Part shown: positions 54,149 to 64,000 of the stretch, one piece after another
How positions within the stretch are numbered: position 1 is the first letter of the stretch
Layout: each line of letters starts with the position of its first letter
Source of the DNA: Neurospora tetrasperma FGSC 2508
Taxonomy: Eukaryota > Ascomycota > Sordariomycetes > Sordariales > Sordariaceae
Length of the DNA stretch: 64,000 bases
Direction: 5' to 3'
Assembly: GCF_000213175.1 (NCBI RefSeq)
Contig: NW_009799103.1
Span: 2,656,322-2,720,321 of the forward strand
Program-made: the position numbers and the translations under genes
The notes under the pieces: model-generated
The model's input: the letters and a program-made list of their open reading frames with translations, nothing else
What the model was told of the DNA's origin: nothing
The model's database searches: none

Positions 54149-57100
54149 GATGATGGTGATGACGTCTAGAAGTCTTCAAGTCTAGAACTTTGTTGTGAAA
54201 TTGAATATTGAGATGAGAGACAAACAAAAAAGAAAAGGGGGTAGTTAGCAAAAGCGAATGACGGGAGAAGGGAAGGATAGTTAGCGGGAGAGAGAGGAGA
54301 AAATATGGTGCAAAGATTGGATAAGTTGGATGGTGAATAATGGCCAGAAAAGGAAATGTGCCGCTCTCGGGCTGCGTGTATTCCCGTCGGACGTCGATGA
54401 AGTGTCTTGCAGTGAGGTCCAAACCAATCCGGCGGATGAGGGAAACAAAAACAGGAGAGAAGCAACAAAATCGCGGTTGACGTTGTTGGTTTCTGGGCCT
54501 GGCCCGCCTTGGCATACGCTATCTCCCCCCGATCGCTTGGGTAGGGGCCCGGGTCTGCTGTCTGTGTCTGTGTGTCACCCTGTCGTGCAGCTGAAGCAGT
54601 GACGATGTCCACTGAAACAGTTGCTTGGCTTCCATTTGTTTAGTAAGGTAGTTCGCTTCCTGGAACCTGGAATCTGGGTCGAATCCCGCCATGGAAGGGA
54701 ATCTCTTTGCGGTAAAAGGTACCCGAGCTTAGGTTGGCAGTTGTCGGCCAGCTGCCAACATTGTGCGCCAAGCTTACCTCTATGGGAGGACCAACATCCA
54801 GCAAGCACTCCCGTCGTCGACATTGAGCAGCCGAATCACTCGGTCGTGGAAAACCAAGGTGAACAAAGAAGATGGATTATCACACAAGGGCAAATTTTCA
54901 GTGGGGGTCGAATATGTATGTCAGGTGGAAATGCGCAATGAAGGACTGTCGACTCGGTGAAGTGAAAGTGTCCCCGCCGGACATCACCGGGCTCAAAGCC
55001 CGTGGCTGCAAGGTAATCACCTGGTGAATCCGGAGGGAAGGTGTAATGCATCAGGTATGATCTGAGTGCCGACCGGTCCAGACATGGAAAGTGGTTCTTC
55101 AGGTTCTCCGAATGCCCAATCTTCGACAACTGAACCAAGACCTTCCATTCAACCACCTACAGCAGGTACCTGCCCGTGCCTTGCCTGGAATGGAAGTCCT
55201 AACCCACCAACTGAAGCCTTCTGCTGCCGACCTTTCTTCTCCCCGCGACGACAAGATGTCTCCCTTCTCCTTTGACTTGGGTCATTGTTGTCTTTTCAAA
55301 CCCCGACCTGCGGCATGGCTATCACACCCATTCCAACCGGCGCCTCACAAACCTCCACGATTACACAGATCGCGCCGAATCCCAACCTTTCCCTGACGCA
55401 GACCCAATGTTTAGTCCAGCTCCGTGCAAGTCGCGTCAAGACCCTGAAGAGAGGAATGGAAGATGCGCTTCTGGGGCTCAGTCAGACGCTAACGGCCATG
55501 GTCCAGTAACGACCGGTCTCGTTTCTTCCAAAAGAACGGCTTAAACAGCACGCCCGACAAGGATAGAGGATGATCAAGTTCCGCCGTTTTCACGACAAAT
55601 ATCAAAATAACACTGCAATGCTGGCGCAATCAATGGCAGCGCAAGGGCTTCGCCACCAGACCAAGGATGTATTCGAGAAGAGAACCTCCTCAAATTCGAA
55701 TTTGACCTGTCTATCTACTGGCCAACGAAGCTGCGAGCAGATACTTGAGAAACAACACTTTCCTCGCTACCCTCTCGGTTGACGAATCTACAACGCAGAG
55801 GGATGGCAGAGGTAATCCACTTTCCTTACGAGCAGTCCAGTAGTGCCCTTTTTACTGTAGCACCCATCTCTTATCAAACCGGGAACACCAGACCAAGATG
55901 TATGGCGATAGTTGGGAAACTGAAGGCGTGACGGTTTCAGACAGGCAAAGCTAGTAACTTGTTCGTTATTCCTTCGTACTTTATATGATCATCTACTTTT
56001 GTAGATTTACAAGTGTAATCGTGCTAGCAACCCAGCTACGATAACAGAAGCTCAACAGATTTTCTGCACGTCTCTCTATTGTCTAGCTCTGAAGAAAATC
56101 AAGCTTTGTATATATACATTCCGCATCCAGGATGTTAAATCGAGTAACAAGAACATCAGAATCATGTATGTAACGTGAACTGAATTCCGAACTGGCTTGA
56201 TGTTTCTTTTCTTTGAGGAAGCAGTCCCAAGCGGTGGCTCTGCTGGTAGTGGCTAATACCACAACGGGGTGACCAGATGATAACGAGTTTCTAAGAGGGG
56301 CTGAGACCACGTCCACGATACATCGACGCGTATTCTCCCCTTACCAAGCGTCAGTTTAGTTGAAAAGAAAATACCTGTCTACTTGTACTGTCTTTCTCAC
56401 CCCCCTCCCTCCCCTTCCTTGGCTTTCTTTCCGGCCCGTTGGAATTCCGTGCCCTTGCCGCGCACTCACTGTCCGCGCTTCCGTCGCCGGCAGGCGCTGT
56501 GCCTTCCAGCTTGATAAACTGTCTTCTACATACTCTATACTAGCCATAGGCTGCCTCCGTTTGTGCTTCCCCTTCAGCCTTGCCTCAGGCACACACAAAG
56601 TCAAGCCCACAATTATTTTTTCCCCAGAGTGGCCCTTCTAATCGCTCCCTCTCCTCTTTGAAACTTCCCTCCACCACCATCTTCCCCCTCACCACAAGAG
56701 TCATACTTTGCTCACCCCATCCACTTGACCTCTCGCCTCTTGCTCGCAAACATCGCAAACTACCAAGCAAAGCGAAGTGATTGCCACGTCAGCAACAACC
56801 ACACACATTCCCACACAGTCACGCAGCTTGTAAGTAAACTCTTCCCTTTTATATATTTCCCCTCATCCTCTTGTCTCTCCTATTCTATCATATCTGCGCG
56901 AGGCACCACCCCTACCGCGCGTATCCTTCATCCAGTCGTATATATATATAGGTACCTTTTGTCGCAGCGTCTCACCACGTCGTCAAGGGACGTACATGTA
57001 TCTGACACGCAAAACATCACAGTCCTCTCGCGCTCTTCCAAGCTATCAAGCAGAGACAGGTGATCTAGGGATCATCGACAGGCAACAGCGCTTGTCCACA

Positions 57101-57328
57101 CCATGTGAGTACCTCTACATGCCTCTCGCCCTCAAAACCCCTGTTCTATTCTTCATCTTTGAAATATCACAGCAACGTCGCCGGGTGCTCTCTCACTGCA
57201 CTATGTATATTGTTTTGATCGCAACATCCCACCCTAACTCGCCCTCCACATGGTCACGCTTCTGACACTCGCAGTACAACAGATCTTGCGTGGTTCATTG
57301 CTTGGCCACCAGTTCCAAGTCATCAAAA
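54149..57328. other. 3.2-kb spacer, with spliced leader of next gene
   Basis: Mostly no recognisable gene. On the plus strand, good splice signals (donor GTAAGT 56830, acceptor ACAG 57059; donor GTGAGT 57105, acceptor GCAG 57274) point to a spliced 5' leader for the small gene at 57329. Confidence 0.5.
55315..55509 (+). CDS. Possible small protein (64 aa), unproven
   Basis: An ATG-started frame of 64 codons (MAITPIPTGASQTSTITQIA start, then LVQLRASRVKTLKRGMEDAL and a stop) has a protein-like amphipathic C-terminal helix. The frame is open a little upstream, and a neighbouring frame (55112 on) also looks protein-like, so this may be part of a decayed spliced gene. No family recognised; weak. 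Confidence 0.25.
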   Translation: MAITPIPTGASQTSTITQIAPNPNLSLTQTQCLVQLRASRVKTLKRGMEDALLGLSQTLTAMVQ

Positions 57329-57647
57329 ATGGACAGACTGACCCAGAAGGAGCTCGACTGTCTCCTCGCGCTCCGCGACCTGAAACTTGGTGGCGCCGTT
57401 CAGGACGTGGACACAGCTCCGGTGACCAACAACAGCGGTCACACTGGCCAAGGCCCGGAAGTGGTCGAGCCTGTTCCCATCCAAAACAAGGTATGTGATT
57501 ATTTTTTTCATTCTCATCCATCTTTTCTTTTGCTCATCACTGAGCCCAATTTACTAATTGGTGGGATTTCCTCAGCACGAGGACTTCTACAAAGATATGA
57601 TCGAAAGTCTGGAGAAAATGGATAAGATAGTGGAGGGCGGCAGATGA
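57329..57647 (+). CDS. Small two-exon protein, 77 aa, possibly truncated
   Basis: Exons 57329-57490 and 57576-57647 join in frame (donor AAG|GTATGT, branch TTACTAAT, acceptor CTCAG). The product starts MDRLTQKELDCLLALRDLKL and ends in a coiled-coil-like HEDFYKDMIESLEKMDKIVE then GGR and stop. One nucleotide out of frame, the sequence continues as ADEYKRREDEWRSMVMG, which reads like the natural extension of the coiled coil. The gene may therefore have suffered a frameshift near 57635. It has a spliced leader upstream. No family recognised. Confidence 0.5.
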
Positions 57648-57840
57648 GTATAAGCGGAGAGAAGACGAATGGAGATCGATGGTGATGGGTTGCGAAGTTC
57701 ACGGTTTTTGACCCGACTCATGACATGGGTCTCTCTATCGTACGTGTTACCCTTCTTTTCATTGAACCTATCACGGTCAGTTACTAATCTCATTCTCCAG
57801 GTCGCCAAGGAGAACCCAGACTATCGCGTCGTCGCTTACG

Positions 57841-58212
57841 ATGAGCTCTGCCCGAGGTGGCGACTCGAAGTGTACCATTCAAAGCTTCTTTGGGGCTCGG
57901 GTCAGTCCAGTCAGTGCCGCGGAGGGAGTCCCGAGGGATCATAAGGACCCCATTGCTCAAGTTGCCGGTGAGTCCGACGAGGACGATAAGAACGAGGAGG
58001 AACGTCTCAATGAGATGGTTGGTGCTGAAGCTCCCAAGTAAGTGTTGAGGTGCCTTCCAGTTGTGAGTATCTGGTGTGAACATTGTACTAACAATCAATC
58101 CAGCCCGATCACAAACGAGGAGCTGTTGAGGACTCCAGCCACATATGCTCGCTCCTGCTGCGACGGTCGAGGTGTTCTACGAGGTGTTCTACGCAAGGAG
58201 GGCGAAGACTGA
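57841..58212 (+). CDS. Candidate two-exon ORF overlapping repeat copies (101 aa)
   Basis: Exons 57841-58037 and 58104-58212 join in frame through a good intron (GTAAGT, TACTAAC, CCAG). The product runs from MSSARGGDSKCTIQSFFGAR through an acidic ESDEDDKNEEERLNEMV to PITNEELLRTPATYAR and a stop. Part of exon 1 (57926-57974) and the end of exon 2 (from 58147) derive from the repeated segment of the 1,186-aa gene, but in other frames. An acceptor at 57800 suggests the real exon starts upstream, perhaps continuing the gene at 57329. It is either a chimeric young gene or pseudogene debris. Confidence 0.35.
57926..57974 (+). repeat. Short diverged repeat copy
   Basis: It matches by eye the reverse complement of about 43624-43672 (GAGGGAGTC...GTTGCCG), with several substitutions and small gaps. 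Confidence 0.55.
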
Positions 58213-58240
58213 TCCCACTCTTCGAAGGGGGGCGGCTACG

Positions 58241-58336
58241 TTGTCGAGCCGTTTCCAGATTGTGCGTAGGCCGGCCGCGGCAGTGCCATTCATCAAGAGC
58301 GGACACTCATTGCCGCGGTCGGTCCCAGTGCCCCAG
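58241..58336 (+). repeat. Direct-repeat unit 1 inside rearranged copy
   Basis: It starts TTGTCGAG and ends GTCGGTCCCAGTGCCCCAG. It is nearly identical to 58471-58562, sharing GGCCGGCCGCGGC and GTGCCATTCATCAAGA. Confidence 0.9.
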
Positions 58337-58470
58337 GAACTCGCGTGGGAGTCGGCGGCCCATGACAAGTTTCGCATCTGGCAAACTCCAGCGAGCGGTT
58401 TCCTCTGTTGCTACACCTCCAGGATCCCAACTGGTTAGCAATGTGCCTGGTTCAGTCCGGTCCGTATTCG

Positions 58471-58562
58471 TTGTCGAGTCTCGTTTCCAAACTGGGCCGG
58501 CCGCGGCTGTGCCATTCATCAAGAATGGACACTCATTGCCGCGGTCGGTCCCAGTGCCCCAG
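58471..58562 (+). repeat. Direct-repeat unit 2 inside rearranged copy
   Basis: Second copy of the unit at 58241-58336, with a few substitutions and a 4-nt net length difference. Neither unit appears in the intact gene segment. Confidence 0.9.
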
Positions 58563-58720
58563 AGAAGAGACAAGGTCCGCCTGCTGACTGAGGAGAGAGT
58601 CCGAGGGACGATGAGAACCCAATGCTCGAGTTGCCGATGAACACATGCGGGACGAGTGTGGAATGAATGGGGTTGTGCTGAGCAGCATGGTCTTGCGACG
58701 GCTTGCTTGCTCACTAAAGT

Positions 58721-58725
<5 letters not shown>

Positions 58726-58751
<26 letters not shown>

Positions 58752-58778
58752 CAAAAAAAAAAAAAAAAAAAAAAAAAA
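58726..58778. repeat. Poly-A tract
   Basis: Two A runs of about 25 each, broken by one C, just downstream of the rearranged repeat copy. It could be the tail of a retroposed sequence, or a simple homopolymer. Confidence 0.85.
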
Positions 58779-60370
58779 CCAGAAAAACAGAAAGAAAGAA
58801 GAAAAAAACAAAGAAAAAGGAAAAACCAAAGCCATGCTACTCTCTTGATACCTGCTCCAAGCCGGTAGTCATCAATTTAAAAATGATCGAGTTGGTTGGG
58901 TGAAGGGGTTTCATAGACTACGACTACCGACCAAAGACGGGGAATGGGAATGGGCAAGGACTGGAAGCCAGACGAGTGGTCGTAAGAACAACCCGAGCAT
59001 GAACGATCCAACACCGAGAGCGAGATCTCACTGAAGACGGAGCATCCCAAACCTCAAACGACAGGATTTAGGTAGCAAGACGATGAAGCCCCAGAGTCCG
59101 GAAAGTCTAGTGCGTTGCTGCTGCTGCTGCTAATGATGATAATGATGATGATTGGTGGTGGTGATGTTCGCAATCCAGATGCAGTCAGCTTCACTAGCAA
59201 AGTCTACCTGCCTAAGAAATGAAATATGCAGTACAGGCATGTCCGCTTGCTTGCATGAGGCAAGCACATGCAGATAGCACTTTCCCTTCTTCCACGCCCG
59301 TTCATTTTCCACTGCAGTCCTCCCCCACGTACCTACCTCTACAACGGTAATCACCGCTTCTCACTCTTTCTCTCCGTCGTCCCCGCCTTCCCATTTTCTA
59401 CCCCCATTGTCCCTGCAGCGTTTTAAATCCTGCAGTTGAAGAGCTCCTTCCCAAAGTTAGGACTGAGTGTCTCGTTACTGCATGTACCTAGCCGAACTCC
59501 TGCTTACATCACCGCAGCAGTCAAGATCTTCAATGCTCTACCAGGGCGGGACTCTGGCTAGGGAGATCCGAAAAACCCCTGGGCGTAACTGAACTGAGTA
59601 AAACCCCCGATAGAACATAGTTCAAGATAGCGTCATTAAGGGGGCATGGAGTGGATGGCTCATCAAGACGTTTGTTGAGTACATCACCTCCAGACTTGGT
59701 TGTGGCAAGGCCAGACATTGATGATTGATTGGTACGGCTTCTTTCTTTTGCGATGTTGCGGCGACTGGTAGCCCGAGCTTGGTAGGTACCTATAGATATC
59801 GGCTGCGAGGCCTGTCAGTCGGCCGTCACAGAATGCCTCTACTTATCACGACTGACCTCGTGTGAAGCGGTGGGTGAGTATCTTGAACGTTTGGACCGGA
59901 CGGAGTTTGTTGGTGAAGGAGCTAAGATCTATGAAGTAGAGCGTCAGATAGGTAGGTATGCTCGCGACAGCCTAGGTACATTCGATGATTGCGGTGATTT
60001 TCGAGAGAATGCCTAAGGCTAGGACATAAAGGTAGAGATAACACTCCACGAGCGTGAGCTATGATATATAAAAGACTGCCATTTCTGGATATCTAAAAGG
60101 TTGAGTTTTACTCACACTTTCTCACACTTTCTCACAAATGACGGTTATTGCCACTGAAGACGGAATGCTACGTCTCTGCTTGGTACTCAAGGTAGCTTGC
60201 GTCCAGATATTTGCCTCCAAGCGAGCAAACAAACGTAGCGAAATCCTCCCATCGCAAAGGCAGGCACACGTCATGGTCCGCAGTGCAGGTACGCAACGCA
60301 TGTCGGCACTTGAACAAACAACACAAACGTTCCCGACGAAAAAAAAAAAGACGAAAAAGAAAGGTGCCGT
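58779..60370. other. Gene-poor stretch
   Basis: 1.6 kb with short (CTG)n and (AATGATGAT)n patches near 59116-59150. No convincing gene. Confidence 0.5.
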
Positions 60371-60460
60371 TTCCCACACCGGGGTTCGAACCCGGGTCTT
60401 TGGAGATTTCAATGTGGATGATTGAAAATCCAATATGCTAAACCTCTGCACTATATGGGA
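60371..60460 (-). tRNA. tRNA-Glu (anticodon UUC) with 17-nt intron
   Basis: On the minus strand the acceptor TCCCATA (60460-60454) pairs with TGTGGGA. The D arm is GTGC/GCAT, the anticodon stem TTGGA/TCCAA with loop TTTTCA...C, and the T arm CCGGG-TTCGAAC-CCCGG; discriminator A. The anticodon is UUC. A 17-nt intron (60422-60406) sits after position 37, the normal place for nuclear tRNA introns. Confidence 0.92.
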
Positions 60461-60473
60461 GAGTAGAGTGGCT

Positions 60474-60475
<2 letters not shown>

Positions 60476-60504
<29 letters not shown>
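60476..60504. repeat. (GTT)n microsatellite
   Basis: Nine GTT/TTG units immediately 5' of the tRNA-Glu (on its upstream side). Confidence 0.9.
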
Positions 60505-63500
60505 GAAGGAGGGCAGCAAGTTTGTCCCTATGAGGGGCACATTTTCGTCTCATCTCTGAGCGGGCGCCTTAAGCCTGGGCTCGGAGGAAGCACCGGGAGT
60601 CCGCGTAAAGGACGTACGTTCGAGACGCAGTAAACCTTCAGAAGCTGACCAGGACAGGCGTTGCTCTAAGCGTGGAACGCCAGCCTCTTGATCTTGTTCC
60701 TCTTCTTGTTTTCCAATCTTGCCCACCAGCTCGTCTCTCCTTTGCGGCTGTACATGTAAGATGGAGGAATGTCTACCGTTCAGGGCGCTTTGAAAGTGAG
60801 GCATCCGTCATAGAAAATATACTCCCAAGCTCCGAGGAATTGTGTACAAGAGACTCGAGCTACCATCTGCATATCTTACTGATACGATGCCACGCACATT
60901 GCCTCTTGGGAAATTCGCACTTTGAAGATATTGTCACTTGAACGTAGAAGCTATTGACTACTAGCAAGTGACAATTTGCAGACACATCAATATGTAAAGA
61001 ACCAAAAGATGATAACGAGAAATGTGACCAAAAGCCCTGTAGGTGCCAACGCTAATCGACTCAGAAGGAGACCCTTTTGAACAGGACTATTGTTGCTAAC
61101 ATGGAGTTAGTTTCAAAGAGTAACCGTCTGCGACACTCACACTGTATAGTTCTAGAAATGAGGCTTAAGTCCACGGGCATAGTATGGATGCTACCATGCC
61201 CCTTGTCCGTTCTTTGACCAAGATGGAAAAAAAGCAAAGAAAGAAAAGGGAAAACTGAGCGGGACTGGACGGGATCAACAAAAGCGCGCGGGATCTACTG
61301 CAAGGACTGGCCGAGCAAGGGGAATGGATAAGGTTAAGCAAGGGGTATGTGAAAGAGGGTATCATCCCGTGGAGGACACTCCCAATGAGTAAAGGAACGG
61401 ACTGTATGAATGAGGCAAAAGTCGAAAGAGTAGGAGTGGGAATTCAAAATTGTAATCACAACCTGTAGATAGGTATGTGTATCACCCGCAGAACAGCGGT
61501 TGGGGAATGAATGGTAGAGTAAGAAACATCCGACGAGCAATTTTTCAACATGCAGTGTATGTCTAAGGCGCATGTGATGGTGAGTATGCACTAGGATTCC
61601 ACGGTGTGCAGAGCGGGACAGACCTGCTGTAAGTATTTGAACCAGTGAAGCGGATCCCGCCGGTCGGACGGTTCGCGTGGTGTCCTTTGGCAGATACCAG
61701 AGAGATGTACGCTAAGAGTTCTTCTCAAGGTCGACGGATCTTCGAGACAGAAAAAAGAAATGTTTGACATGGGAAAGTTGAAAGAAAAGAATATTAGTAG
61801 CGGTATGATTGGGCACTGACGATATCACCCAGTCTATAGAATGCTTTAGCCTCACTCCCAACGTTTTGAGCTTGCCAGGCCCCCTTCAGCTACCCAGTCA
61901 AAAACGTAAGGACGTGGTTACAAGGCGAGCCTCGTTTAATGACATCGTAGCTGGGCGTTTCGATAGTGATGTAGGTGACCAACTACGTGAAAGATAGCGA
62001 GTCGAGCAGGTACGCCCTATATCTGTAGGTCTCGCTCTAAGCGTCTTAGATGGGTGCCAAGCCGTGAAACCGGCGTGACTTTACGCGGCGGTTGATAGCT
62101 GACTTTGCGTTTGTAGAGAGAGAACGGACATAACTATGGCCGAACAAGCGCTCAATAGATTATTAGTTCATATAATCTTGGCATGAGGCTTGTCTATTCC
62201 CGAAGAGACCGGAAAGCGTCCAACCATAGCCCATCGGGCCGTTCGCAGTCATTGACCGACCGAGACATTCTGCTTATATCTTGTCTCGGAAACCATGTCG
62301 GCTCTCGCACCGTGTCGGCACTTACAATCTCAGCTGAAAGGCTTGAAAAAACAAAAATAAGAACGAGCGGGAGGCGTGTAGAAAAGTGTAGCTAGGCGCC
62401 AACAAGCTGTGACAGAGCGCCGTATGTCGATATAGGTTGTAGAAAGCAGCATTTTGCAAGACAAAAACCCGCTGTCAAATATCATGAATGTGGGAACGTC
62501 AGACACTGGTTTCCAACGGGAGTGCGGGAAGTTGGTAGCAATAACGGTTCGTGAACTACTAGGTCAGTCCGTTTTGAGAAGCCAGGAAAGAGAGTAGGCG
62601 CCACGTCCGCGTTCTATCAACTGAAGGAACTTGAGATAGATAGTAAGAGAGACATTCGATAGTAAAAGAGGTCAAGGGAAACTTGCCATTGAACAATCAT
62701 CAAGAGGCAAGCAAGAGCGAGCGCACTGATTCGAAGCCAGCCAATGGTTAACATGCGTTCATATGCTGACTTGATGGAGACCGTTAAATAGCCAGCAGTG
62801 CATACTTTGAAACACACGGATAAGGGAAGCAGGGTGCGTCAAAGAGAATATCCCAACATGTCGCATGTTGTCTCAAATCCTATCCACATTAGAGGTTGAG
62901 AGTGTGGGGGGCCGAGTCAGATTTGACACACACATAAGAAGATCGGCCACTAGAACCTCTCATAGTGCTTCCATAATTTGCATTGTACAAAGTTGTACAC
63001 ATCGATATGCTCTTGCTTGGACATTATTCGATTCACTAGTGGCATATGGTGACCATTCAGCCATGCTTCATGCCAAGTGCTTGAGCGCAACCCTCATTCT
63101 GCAATATGATGATCTGAAGCTCGATTAAGACTGAGGAGCAAGGTATATTGAGCAGCCATGACGGAAAGGGCGGAAAACAATCTTCAATACCCGATCAAGC
63201 GCGAAATGGTTACATACGAACCATCCGTGAGCTGTGGCGCACTAGGGCGCAATGCATGCCGAGCCATTAAGTAGCACAGTTGACGTATTGGGGGTATCTG
63301 GGGCTAGCTCATGCGAGATTCCGAATTCTTTAAGATTGACTAGGTGGGAAAAGAAAAAAGAAAGAAAAAAAAGAAAAGGAAAGATGGCTTGAGTCGGTCA
63401 AATGCCAGCTCCCACGACAATCATTCACCGTCCATGGGTTCAATGCTCTGCAAACATTGGACTGGAAGAATGGGCATCCAAACGCCTTTCGGGTCATTAT

Positions 63501-64000
63501 CAGGGATCAAACGTGAGGAAAGAGTTGAGAGATCGGTCAAATACGAAAGAAGAAACTCGGGGTGTCTGAGCTGGGCCAGCTGAGAGACTCAAGTCGGGTG
63601 TTCTTCTTTTTTTTTTTTCCTCTCCCCTTGAAGCTAGGGAAGATATCGTGAAGTCCCAAATCGCCGAAGCACCTCAGCTGTTATGCCATACCCAGCACTG
63701 CAACTGACATGGGCATTATCAAGGTACCGCTACTTTGCCATGTACTTGCCAATGTGCCAAGTGGTTATCGGGGAGATTCGACACAAGCTGTGCCAGGCTG
63801 GCGCTTGGGAAACCGGGACCAGTTCCAGTGAGTGATGACTCTTTCGACCCTTCGATGGGTGTGAGGAGAACGTTTGAGTGGAGTAACGGGTATACGGGTT
63901 GATGTCAGCTTTGGTCATTCTTGACGCTCCTGTCTTTTATCTTGACGCAGAACAAGAAAAGAGCCTTCGAGAGGAAAGTCAAGTGAGGTTGCGAAAGGGG
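60505..64000. other. 3.5-kb stretch without recognisable genes
   Basis: All frames are short (under 90 codons) and not protein-like. Purine-rich tract 63340-63385, T tract 63606-63620. No tRNA, 5S rRNA or transposase motif seen. Confidence 0.5.

Larger units (their letters stand above)
58147..58640 (+). repeat. Rearranged, insertion-bearing repeat copy
   Basis: Blocks from the 1,186-aa gene appear in a new order. CTGCTGCGACGGTCGAGGTG (58148-58167) matches the reverse complement near 43555. AGCGGTTTCCTCTGTTGCTA onward (58392-58436) matches 43447-43404, and the end (58583-58632) matches 43672-43624. Two related units of 96 and 92 bp interrupt them. Frames are broken by stops. Confidence 0.8.

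Noticed and set aside
58720-58868. Lys-rich frame over the poly-A tract
   Set aside because: Homopolymer artefact.
44647-64000. RIP-mutated transposon block
   Set aside because: No strongly AT-rich or TpA-rich stretch and no transposase or reverse-transcriptase motif; divergence of the repeat copies does not look like heavy RIP by eye.

Overview
The window looks like nuclear DNA of a filamentous ascomycete. Genes carry short introns (about 50-120 nt) with GTANGT-like donors and CTNAC-type branch sites. Proteins have long disordered tails, intergenic spaces are about 0.4-3 kb, and TACCTACC-type motifs and (GTT)n/(CAG)n microsatellites are scattered throughout. The protein flavour suggests Sordariomycetes, probably Sordariales of the Neurospora/Sordaria type; this is an inference from family resemblance, not a database match. 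Many coding regions only make sense after splicing, so exon joins are given in each entry. Several open frames begin at TTG or GTG and were resolved into internal exons or moved to an ATG.

Left part (1-31,715): a MATA_HMG-box factor cut by the window edge; GMP synthase; a three-exon 1,489-aa protein with an OTU-like Asp/Cys/His signature; a C2H2 zinc-finger protein interrupted by an in-frame TAG; mannose-6-phosphate isomerase; a DUF3292 membrane protein with a GC-AG intron; tRNA-Lys(CUU); a protein resembling a HAD-IIA hydrolase without its catalytic aspartates; an M1 aminopeptidase with a possible targeting extension; a Gln-rich protein; and a 110-aa Dabb-domain protein.

Middle (31,716-44,646): an AT-hook protein with a C-terminal Cys/His cluster; a large Reb1/TTF-I-like Myb protein; and a four-exon 1,186-aa disordered protein with polyproline motifs.

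Right part (44,647-64,000) is gene-poor. It holds a basic 262-aa protein with a duplicated TRSGRVVKPS motif, a mitochondrial P-loop ATPase-like gene with an unusual 968-nt first intron, a small spliced gene near 57.3 kb, an intron-containing tRNA-Glu(UUC), and decayed fragments. The most unusual structure is a low-copy sequence family. A segment of exon 3 of the 1,186-aa gene (about 43,404-43,700) recurs in mutated or rearranged form at 48,631-48,729, 57,926-57,974 and 58,147-58,640, the last carrying two copies of a 92-96 bp unit.

The genes do not form a pathway cluster; they are mainly housekeeping genes plus lineage-type regulatory proteins. No CRISPR, viral genome or intact transposon was seen.
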